This document shows positions 58,633 to 64,000 of a DNA stretch of 64,000 nt, piece by piece; position 1 is the first letter of the stretch; each line of letters begins with the position of its first letter. Source of the stretch: a virus; the IMG/VR virus record IMGVR_UViG_3300037246_001176, positions 1-64,000 of that record; one strand, 5' to 3'. Below the pieces are notes generated by a model. The model saw only the letters and a program-made list of their open reading frames with translations, searched no databases and was not told the DNA's origin. The position numbers were made by a program, and so were the translations under genes.

Positions 58633-58910
58633 CACATCGCTGCCTTCTCTGGCGTTGCTAATGAAGCGTGCCACAAAGCAGGTTCAGTCCATTTTAAATC
58701 AAAAGTCAACACTTCCTCGCAAGCCAGGCACTCAAACTCCGTTGATGTTGGCAGATCATACCCGCAGCCCTCCCAGTCATGCGCCGATTCTTTCAGTTTG
58801 TCCAACATATCAGCGCCGCAGTATGGACAAAGCGCCCCCCATTCTTTGAGCTCCCAGTCCCTATCAAATTTCGCCCTTTTTGCCATGAAAGCATCTACAT
58901 CAAAAGACAT
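58632..58910 (-). CDS. Zinc-ribbon protein
   Basis: 92 residues from ATG 58910 (GGAG SD, 6 nt). ALCPYCGADM and FECLACEEVL form a four-Cys site. Leader carries the palindrome TTCTGGAATCCAGAA directly before the SD. Confidence 0.55.
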   Translation of the reverse strand: MSFDVDAFMAKRAKFDRDWELKEWGALCPYCGADMLDKLKESAHDWEGCGYDLPTSTEFECLACEEVLTFDLKWTEPALWHASLATPEKAAM

Positions 58911-58921
58911 CGCTATCTCCT

Positions 58922-58936
58922 TTCTGGATTCCAGAA
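58922..58936 (-). promoter_or_regulatory. Palindromic ribosome-site leader, copy 1
   Basis: TTCTGGAATCCAGAA immediately followed by AGGAGA, the SD of the zinc-ribbon gene. The RNA can form a 5-bp hairpin next to the SD, or the DNA may be an operator. Identical to the copy at 59177-59191. Confidence 0.55.
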
Positions 58937-58939
58937 TCA

Positions 58940-59164
58940 CTATACCGACAGCTTGTAGCAAAACCTGAATATGCCGATCCGCAACGATCTGTTACTGCCA
59001 TATTCAAAATGGTATAATACCCATCGGCCTTTGACATCGATCACCTTGATGCAGAAAGACGCACGCCGAAACGGATTGTCCTTCTCGTCAGAATCATCAA
59101 AAGTCCATTTCTGCCCAGGCATTACTCTCGGCCCGAACCATGAACGCCACAATGCTTTCAACAT
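58940..59164 (-). CDS. Unknown small protein
   Basis: 74 residues from ATG 59164 (AAGGAG, 7 nt). MLKALWRSWFGPRVMPGQKW then beta strands. Same palindromic leader as its neighbour. Confidence 0.5.
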   Translation of the reverse strand: MLKALWRSWFGPRVMPGQKWTFDDSDEKDNPFRRASFCIKVIDVKGRWVLYHFEYGSNRSLRIGIFRFCYKLSV

Positions 59165-59176
59165 TGCCATTCTCCT

Positions 59177-59191
59177 TTCTGGATTCCAGAA
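59177..59191 (-). promoter_or_regulatory. Palindromic ribosome-site leader, copy 2
   Basis: Second exact copy of TTCTGGAATCCAGAA before an SD (AGGAGA), 255 bp from copy 1. Confidence 0.55.
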
Positions 59192-59194
59192 ACT

Positions 59195-59938
59195 TCACAC
59201 GAAGCAATATCCTAACGAACACTGTCCTACATCTTGAAAATTACCGCTATCAATATCCACGTCGGGCAATAATACCCGATCTCTATGCAGCCATATTTCC
59301 GAATCCTGTTTGCGCACTAATTCCTCTAAACCTATTGCCTTGGCCCAATCATCTGGCTGCTCATCTCGCAAATACCGCCATTCGGAATTGTTTCTGTGAG
59401 GACAACACCAACAAGCTGACTTCGCCGGTATCGGTAAGCCTGCATCTTGGATAATCTGCCAACAAGTAGCCCGACTGATCATCAAATCTATGAGCGGAAA
59501 CTTGCGTCTGAACCACTTTTTCCGACCTGGCTTAGCACGACGAATCTCGTCATGACTGAATCCCAGCCAAACGTCGCATGATTTAACACCCTGCTGCCGC
59601 GCCCACCTCATCATCACATATTCTTTCCATTCGGAGGAGCAGAAAGTCGGGAACTTGCTGCTAGCGGTATACATCGGCAAGAGCAGATCGCCATTGTGCG
59701 CATACAGGTCTACTGTCGCCAAGCTGTGCGGCGCAATCTCTATTTGTAATCCAATTCCCGACAAAAGCGGAAGTACATACTTACTCAGATATTGCCAAGT
59801 AGCTGTTCCTTCTCTGCTGGTGTCGGCAATGGCGGCGAGGTCTGGACACGGCAACTTTCCTGAAGCAACGAGCACGGCTATAGCCACGCTCTGAACACCA
59901 CCCCCGTAACTCCAGACAAGAATCCTATCAGCCGTCAT
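59195..59938 (-). CDS. PAPS reductase-like PP-loop ATPase
   Basis: 247 residues. VWSYGGGVQSVAIAVL is the variant PP-loop (usual SGGxDS) typical of phage PAPS-reductase-like proteins; AAIADTSREGTATWQYL and a C-terminal Cys cluster (SACWCCPHRNNSEW) follow. It probably adenylates or modifies a base or nucleotide rather than reducing sulfate. Relatives include DndC and queuosine-type enzymes. Function unknown. Confidence 0.75.
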   Translation of the reverse strand: MTADRILVWSYGGGVQSVAIAVLVASGKLPCPDLAAIADTSREGTATWQYLSKYVLPLLSGIGLQIEIAPHSLATVDLYAHNGDLLLPMYTASSKFPTFCSSEWKEYVMMRWARQQGVKSCDVWLGFSHDEIRRAKPGRKKWFRRKFPLIDLMISRATCWQIIQDAGLPIPAKSACWCCPHRNNSEWRYLRDEQPDDWAKAIGLEELVRKQDSEIWLHRDRVLLPDVDIDSGNFQDVGQCSLGYCFV

Positions 59939-59939
59939 A

Positions 59940-60854
59940 TTACACCGGCCTCCCCAACCTCAAGAAAGTCTCAAATTCCCGCGCCGTTAAGCCCGCCACC
60001 AGCATATCGTCGGGTTTCATCGGAAGGTTCGCCACCCTCACCTTCTCCGCCCCTGCCTGCGACAGCATCTTGCCCAGCCGCCACGCCTGGACTTTGGCGT
60101 CCGGGTCGAGCGCCACGAAAACGTCGTGCCCACGGAACATCGGCAGCCATGCCTCGTCGAACCCCTCCTTGCCCATCTGTGCTACTGTTGGAAAAACCTG
60201 CCCGACGACGATGGCTTTCCTGCAGCCCTCCACAAGCGCCACCCTGCCGTTCTCGCTCAGGACGCTGGCGTTGAACAGTTGCAGGCCCAGGCCCGCCATG
60301 TGCGGCCTGTACTTGTCGCCGCTGTTCGCGCCCTTCAGTCGGTGGCGGATGTTGAGCAGCTCGCCGCCCGCGCCCGTCACTGGGATGGTGTAGCTGGCCC
60401 TGCCTTCCACGTCGGTCGGGCAGCAGAGGCAGAAGCCGAGGCTATAGCTGTAGAATGACTCCATGTTCACGCCCTGGGCCAGCCACCAGTCCAAGGCTCC
60501 GGGCGTCACGCCGGCGGCCTTGTGATATGCTAAATGGTCTTTGTTGTGCGCCATACTCTCTACTGCCTGTAAGCGTTTCTCCTGGTCTTTTTGCTGACGT
60601 TCTAGCGTCCGAACGCGCATTTCCATCAAGTCGGCGGGGGACGGGCGCTTGGCTCCTGCCAGGTCGTCGACCCATCCCTTGCGCCCGCAATGCCCTTCCT
60701 CCGGGCTGGGCCTGCACCAGTAATTTCCCCGCTCCCAAATGTGATAACGGTCTTTTCCCCCGCACCAAGGACAACTCCCTGCCCACTCATCATGCCCGAC
60801 CTTTTTGAGTTGGATGCCGAAATGAGACTCGATAAAGCCGATGGGGTCAATCAT
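59940..60854 (-). CDS. DNA primase, CHC2 zinc finger + TOPRIM
   Basis: 304 residues from ATG 60854 (ATGA overlap). SCPWCGGKDRYHIW and WCRPSPEEGHCGRKG form the zinc finger (C28, C31, C47, C56). TOPRIM motifs: VALVEGCRKAIVVGQV (Glu) and VFVALDPDAKVQ (DxD). A helical linker (about 70-110) separates them. Makes RNA primers with the downstream-acting helicase at 62147-63157. Confidence 0.85.
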   Translation of the reverse strand: MIDPIGFIESHFGIQLKKVGHDEWAGSCPWCGGKDRYHIWERGNYWCRPSPEEGHCGRKGWVDDLAGAKRPSPADLMEMRVRTLERQQKDQEKRLQAVESMAHNKDHLAYHKAAGVTPGALDWWLAQGVNMESFYSYSLGFCLCCPTDVEGRASYTIPVTGAGGELLNIRHRLKGANSGDKYRPHMAGLGLQLFNASVLSENGRVALVEGCRKAIVVGQVFPTVAQMGKEGFDEAWLPMFRGHDVFVALDPDAKVQAWRLGKMLSQAGAEKVRVANLPMKPDDMLVAGLTAREFETFLRLGRPV

Positions 60855-61693
60855 GGTCGTCCTCCGTTCGGCATCTGGTTCCATTTCTGCCCATCAAGGC
60901 GGCGGCCAGCGGCTTTCTTGCCGACGCGCCCCATCAGGTTTCTATCGGGCCACCAGTGTAATTTCTGTGGTAAGGGATACCTGGCGTCAGCGGGTATATG
61001 TGCCCACGCTCCCCACTGCTTAAAAAACCGTGCAATCCCGTGCTTGCCCGCCCAGTCCCTCGCGTTTCTGAACCAGTCGGGATGTGCTGGTCTCGCACCT
61101 GGCCCGCTCTCACCGCCAAAAATCAAAAGGTCGATGAACTCCCATCCTGTCCAATCCACGGGGCCGAGAGCGGGTTCATAAGAAACGAACTTCACGGCGG
61201 CGGGGGTAGCCTCAAAATCCCGGCGGCACGCATCGGCTGCGGCCTGGTTCTCAACGGAGACGCCGAGCCAGATGTGCCGAAACGAACGCAAGCTCAGGCT
61301 TGTCTTTTCCTGAAACCACACTACAAATTGCAGCATCCTTTCGAGCCTCTTCGTGAGGATCGGAAACGTGTGCCATTCAGCTGCTATGATCGTGGCGAAA
61401 ATCTCACCTATAACTCCAAAAGACACATCCTCGTGAAATAGGTCACCCATGTATTGCGCGCCAATGACAGCAGGCTTCTTTCGCCTCAATGGTTCGTGCA
61501 GCCTCAACTCAACCAATACTGGCGCATCACCAGCGTAGGCCGCCCTCACCGTGGGGCAAAAGACAATATTGTAAGACATCCGGTTGGCCATGCGCAGATG
61601 CCAACAGTGCTTGCATCCCTCCGAGACCTTACTACATCGCATGGCTATTGGATTCCAGGTGAAGTCAAGATATTCTATGCTCGTTCGGTTCAC
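60851..61693 (-). CDS. DUF5131 (phage Gp37/Gp68-like) protein
   Basis: 280 residues from GTG 61693. DFTWNPIAMRCSKVSEGCKH (the WNP...C...GC.HC opening), FPILTKRLERM, WLGVSVENQAAAD and LLIFGGESGPGARPA are DUF5131 hallmarks. The Cys cluster suggests an Fe-S or radical-SAM-like fold. Function unknown, frequent in phages. Confidence 0.85.
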   Translation of the reverse strand: MNRTSIEYLDFTWNPIAMRCSKVSEGCKHCWHLRMANRMSYNIVFCPTVRAAYAGDAPVLVELRLHEPLRRKKPAVIGAQYMGDLFHEDVSFGVIGEIFATIIAAEWHTFPILTKRLERMLQFVVWFQEKTSLSLRSFRHIWLGVSVENQAAADACRRDFEATPAAVKFVSYEPALGPVDWTGWEFIDLLIFGGESGPGARPAHPDWFRNARDWAGKHGIARFFKQWGAWAHIPADARYPLPQKLHWWPDRNLMGRVGKKAAGRRLDGQKWNQMPNGGRP

Positions 61694-61794
61694 ATCTCAC
61701 CGCCTTTCCATCGTTCCTCAGCATCCGACTCCAGCTCCGCCAGTTTCAGCCACTGCTTTTTGGTCGTTGCATGCCGCCGTTGAGTTGCAATAGC
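61690..61794 (-). pseudogene. Duplicated C-terminal fragment of the helicase gene
   Basis: 34 codons without a start. WLKLAELESDAEERW matches YLKLAELESDAEEKC at the end of the helicase (62147-63157), and the DNA is similar too. Ends in GTGA overlap with the DUF5131 start. Two small genes now lie between the two copies, so this is a trace of insertion or recombination. Confidence 0.6.
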
Positions 61795-61940
61795 TTATCA
61801 ATAACCCATCCTAGCGCATCATGCAATCTGAGTATTTCATCTCCAGAAAAACAAGTGCGTAGCGTTGGCGTCACGATTTCAACGACAGAACCATCAAGCA
61901 GTAGCGTGAAAGACGGTCGCTTAACTTTCCAATCAGTCAT
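61746..61940 (-). CDS. Unknown small protein
   Basis: 64 residues from ATG 61940. PSFTLLLDGSVVEIVTPTLR and LRLHDALGWVIDKLLQL, a small alpha/beta protein. Overlaps its upstream neighbour by 8 bases. Confidence 0.5.
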   Translation of the reverse strand: MTDWKVKRPSFTLLLDGSVVEIVTPTLRTCFSGDEILRLHDALGWVIDKLLQLNGGMQRPKSSG

Positions 61941-62145
61941 CTGCACTTTCCATTTTCACCAGCCTTTTCAATTCAATCACAAGACCGCCGTGCATTTGGC
62001 TTTGCCGCCACGTAAACACCCACTCACCACCACCAGGCACATCCTCAGATCGCTTGACAGACTCTATGAGAATATCTTGAATCTCTGACTCTGCAAGACG
62101 GTATATCGTTTCCGTAACCGAACTGTGCTTCATCACGATTTCCAT
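61933..62145 (-). CDS. Unknown small protein
   Basis: 70 residues from ATG 62145, GGAGG SD 6 nt away. TETIYRLAESEIQDILIESV then a beta hairpin. Function unknown. Confidence 0.5.
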   Translation of the reverse strand: MEIVMKHSSVTETIYRLAESEIQDILIESVKRSEDVPGGGEWVFTWRQSQMHGGLVIELKRLVKMESADD

Positions 62146-62146
62146 T

Positions 62147-63157
62147 CTAGTCCTCCCAAACCCTGCTTGCGCCGCACTTCTCTTCAGCGTCCGATTCCAG
62201 CTCCGCCAGCTTCAGGTACGGCATATCGAAATGAAGCGCCCATGTGTGCCGCCCCGCCTCGCCCCTCTGCTTCAGCATCCGCATCACAAATAATCGTTCG
62301 GTGATCGGGAACTGCGTGCCGCGAATCTCCACGAACTCGTCGTATTTGGCGAGCGCAGAATCATCCTTCGTCTGCCAGGGCCTCCACAGCGCCAGCACCA
62401 GGTCCGCGACCTGCTCCACGCTGGAGGCCCACAGGTTGTCGCGGAGTTCTGGTATCTTCTCCCTACGCCCGTCTACGTCTCTGTTCGCCTGCGACGCCGC
62501 CACGGCGGGAACGCCGATGCGCAGGGCCAGCTCCTTCAGGCGGAAAGGGACTTCCGTGACCTGCTGCACGCGGTCGCGGAAGCCTTGGACGGGCACAATC
62601 TGGATGTAATCGAACAGGATCAACGTGGGCTTGCGGCCATAGTCCTCGTGCATCGTCTCTATGGCCTGGTAGACGACCTCGGGCGTCATCCGAGGAACTC
62701 GCTTCCCGGCCCGCCCGATGCCGTGACCGATGACCCAAATCGGGGAGGTGACGCGCCGCATCGCATGATAGCTCAATGTGTTGAGATCGACCTTGCCCCA
62801 TGCAATGTCGGAGATGCTAAGACCCTCGCAGGTGAGGAACATAGCGGCCAGGGCCTCGGCAGAGGTTTCCCAAGTGACAAAAACCACGCACTCGCTCTCC
62901 TCCATACCCCGCGCCGTGATGCTGGCAGCTTCCCGTTTCGCCATGACCGCCAGCAAGCTGGACTTGCCGTGCCCTGGCCTGGCGCAGACTACGGCAAATG
63001 TGCCAGGACGCAACGGGATGATCTTCCTGTCCACGGACGGAACGCCAAACTTTATACCAGGCTCGGCCTGCACCTTTTCGGCCCACTGTATCAGGCTAGT
63101 GGCGAGGTCGTCTGGCTTGTGGATCAGGGCACGAAAGTCGCCGTCGCTCCGTTTCAT
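62147..63157 (-). CDS. DnaB-type replicative helicase core
   Basis: 336 residues, only the RecA-like half of DnaB (bacterial DnaB is about 450-470; the N-terminal collar domain is absent). CARPGHGKSSLL is Walker A (K65), VFVTWETSAEALAA, LILFDYIQIV Walker B, PAVAASQANRDVDGR the sensor region and ERLFVMRMLKQRGEAG the arginine-finger segment. Unwinds DNA with the primase at 59940-60854. The gene's tail is duplicated at 61690-61794. Confidence 0.85.
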   Translation of the reverse strand: MKRSDGDFRALIHKPDDLATSLIQWAEKVQAEPGIKFGVPSVDRKIIPLRPGTFAVVCARPGHGKSSLLAVMAKREAASITARGMEESECVVFVTWETSAEALAAMFLTCEGLSISDIAWGKVDLNTLSYHAMRRVTSPIWVIGHGIGRAGKRVPRMTPEVVYQAIETMHEDYGRKPTLILFDYIQIVPVQGFRDRVQQVTEVPFRLKELALRIGVPAVAASQANRDVDGRREKIPELRDNLWASSVEQVADLVLALWRPWQTKDDSALAKYDEFVEIRGTQFPITERLFVMRMLKQRGEAGRHTWALHFDMPYLKLAELESDAEEKCGASRVWED

Positions 63158-63447
63158 CCAGCCGCCGCCGTCGCACTGTGGCCGCCCAGGGCCAGGTACA
63201 GGGCCTCCAGGCGGTCGTGCTCCATAATGCAGCCATCAAGTTGTTGCTTGGCGGCCTTGCGGCAAGCAACATGAAAGGGGTCGGTCAGCCTCGCCGCACG
63301 GTCTGCCCGCGCCTGTTCCGTCTCAACCATGCTCTTGGCGAGAGAAGTCATCGCCAGGCCAAGGCCGACGACGCACTTTTCGCAGTATTCAGGTTGGCCG
63401 AAGCCGTTGTCCAACGAAGTCAGTCCGCCGGTGCAGTTGTCACACAT
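63154..63447 (-). CDS. Small Cys-rich unknown protein
   Basis: 97 residues. MCDNCTGGLTSLDNGFG then YCEKCV gives CxxC...CxxC, then a helical part. First gene after the promoter at 63488-63516. ATGA overlap with the helicase. Confidence 0.55.
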   Translation of the reverse strand: MCDNCTGGLTSLDNGFGQPEYCEKCVVGLGLAMTSLAKSMVETEQARADRAARLTDPFHVACRKAAKQQLDGCIMEHDRLEALYLALGGHSATAAAG

Positions 63448-63487
63448 TCTGTCTGTCCTTTCTGTTCTCCTGTTTGCTGTCTGTTAT

Positions 63488-63516
63488 ATTATAGCATGTT
63501 ACTTCTGTTTTGTCAA
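63488..63516 (-). promoter_or_regulatory. Perfect sigma-70 promoter, minus strand
   Basis: TTGACA at 63516-63511, 17 bp, TATAAT at 63493-63488. The stop TGA of the preceding gene lies within TTGACA. Drives the helicase-primase genes. Confidence 0.85.
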
Positions 63517-63707
63517 GTCTGTGTCGGCAGCTTGTAGACGCGTCTATCCTCAAATTCCTGCCTCTTGCCCACATTCCAAGATTCAATCGGGCGAAGAAAT
63601 CCCACCACTCTTGACCACACCTGGCAGGGGATCCTCACGACGGGCTCGCCGCGCGCCTCTGCCTCCGCCTCAGCTCCGCCGGTCGCTGCTGCATCTTTGT
63701 CACTCAT
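63513..63707 (-). CDS. NrdD C-terminal-like small protein
   Basis: 64 residues from ATG 63707 (GGAGGG SD). PCQVWSRVVGFLRPIESWNV then GKRQEFEDRRVY matches the tail segment of anaerobic ribonucleotide reductase-type proteins (SRV.GYLRP...WN.GKQ.EF). The glycyl-radical motif and the two upstream CxxC of full NrdD are absent. Such stand-alone pieces occur in phages; function unclear. Confidence 0.6.
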   Translation of the reverse strand: MSDKDAAATGGAEAEAEARGEPVVRIPCQVWSRVVGFLRPIESWNVGKRQEFEDRRVYKLPTQT

Positions 63708-63987
63708 CTTCCCTCCATTCAAGCGCATCGCATCCAAATCTCAACTCGCTGGTAATCTCCATCGGCGTCAACGACTCCTCGCCAAGCCCATGATGCGCCC
63801 TGTCAGGCATCGCGAACGACGGATCTCTCCATTGGCTGACGGAATAGAGCGGCGTACCGTCGCAATCCCGCCTGTGAGCCACTACCCACACGCGGGCGTG
63901 TATCTTCCAGCAAGCGCCTCCCCCGAACCACTCGTCCCATTTCACTTCCACCAGCGTGCCGATCGGGATGTCGTGCCGCTTCTCCAA
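63700..63987 (-). CDS. Unknown small protein, start uncertain
   Basis: 95 residues from a TTG at 63987. The same frame is open to the right edge (KEEN before it), so the true start may lie outside. IPIGTLVEVKWDEWFGGGAC, then KIHARVWVVAHRRDCDGTPL: a beta-rich protein of unknown function. Confidence 0.5.
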   Translation of the reverse strand: MEKRHDIPIGTLVEVKWDEWFGGGACWKIHARVWVVAHRRDCDGTPLYSVSQWRDPSFAMPDRAHHGLGEESLTPMEITSELRFGCDALEWREDE

Positions 63988-64000
63988 ATTTTCTTCTTTG

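Noticed and set aside
59195-59938. PAPS reductase-like protein as sulfate donor for the sulfotransferases
   Set aside because: It does not make PAPS, has the variant PP-loop of phage base-modification relatives, and lies in the early region far from the sulfotransferases.
1-64000. tRNA genes, integrase, attachment sites
   Set aside because: No cloverleaf-like segments, recombinase motifs or att-like repeats were found on reading; absence outside this window cannot be judged.

Overview
The window is a contiguous piece of a tailed double-stranded DNA phage genome (Caudoviricetes). Siphovirus morphology is inferred from an HK97-type capsid gene set, a 980-residue tape measure, tandem tail-assembly chaperones, a tail tube protein and no sheath gene. 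No integrase, repressor, tRNA, DNA polymerase or recognisable endolysin was found. The left edge cuts a tail-fibre gene, so the genome continues. All genes but one lie on the minus strand, so transcription runs from high to low coordinates. The exception is an HNH endonuclease gene at 45.07-45.87 kb. The host is unknown. Near-perfect sigma-70 promoters show a bacterial host, and a YLPLI-type motif in the tail protein leader faintly recalls secreted proteins of Chloroflexota (weak inference).

Layout in transcription order. (1) 64.0-46.1 kb, early/replication module: many tiny genes, an NrdD-like fragment, a DnaB-type helicase core, a DUF5131 protein, a CHC2/TOPRIM primase, a PAPS-reductase-like PP-loop protein, an SNF2 helicase-methyltransferase fusion, a RuvC-like resolvase, a winged-helix regulator and several one- or two-helix membrane peptides. 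Perfect promoters (TTGACA, 17 bp, TATAAT) sit at 63.5, 56.0 and 46.1 kb, and a 16-bp-spacer relative at 45.9 kb. (2) 45.9-44.9 kb: the inserted plus-strand HNH gene with its own promoter, a palindrome and a structured leader. (3) 44.9-33.06 kb, packaging and head: ParB-like protein, terminase small and large subunits, portal, MuF-like head protein, a block of small genes, protease-scaffold, major capsid and a probable capsid accessory protein. (4) 33.0-18.0 kb, an accessory island inside the late operon: three nucleotide-sugar-type glycosyltransferases, two sulfotransferases, three GT-D glycosyltransferases, a FemAB-like acyltransferase, an acyl carrier protein, a short-chain dehydrogenase, an amino-acid-adenylating enzyme, a NeuD/PglD-like acyltransferase, two methyltransferases, a glycosidase-like propeller and a DegT sugar aminotransferase. 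Nearly every junction is an ATGA or GTGA overlap. (5) 18.0-11.8 kb, adhesion: a repeat protein, a LamG-type lectin, a glycosyltransferase-TPR-methyltransferase fusion and a (GPT)n collagen-like fibre. (6) 11.8-0 kb, connector and tail: head-tail connector, neck protein, terminator, tube, chaperones, tape measure, a Dit-like protein with inserted carbohydrate-binding and beta-propeller domains, a Gp37-like tail protein and a second collagen-like fibre.

The most interesting idea is that the island builds an acylated, methylated and possibly sulfated amino-sugar glycan and puts it on the phage's own threonine-rich GPT fibres. This resembles anthrose on the Bacillus anthracis BclA collagen-like protein, or modified viosamine on Pseudomonas flagellin. 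The gene set and gene order support the idea but do not prove it; remodelling of the host surface is the main alternative.

Other unusual signals: a plus-strand small RNA unit (promoter plus terminator) at 10.93-11.07 kb; a 38-bp direct repeat bracketing a DUF551 gene; an A9 slippery run that would fuse portal to the MuF protein; a two-helix membrane peptide embedded in another gene's 3' end; and several traces of shuffled gene ends.
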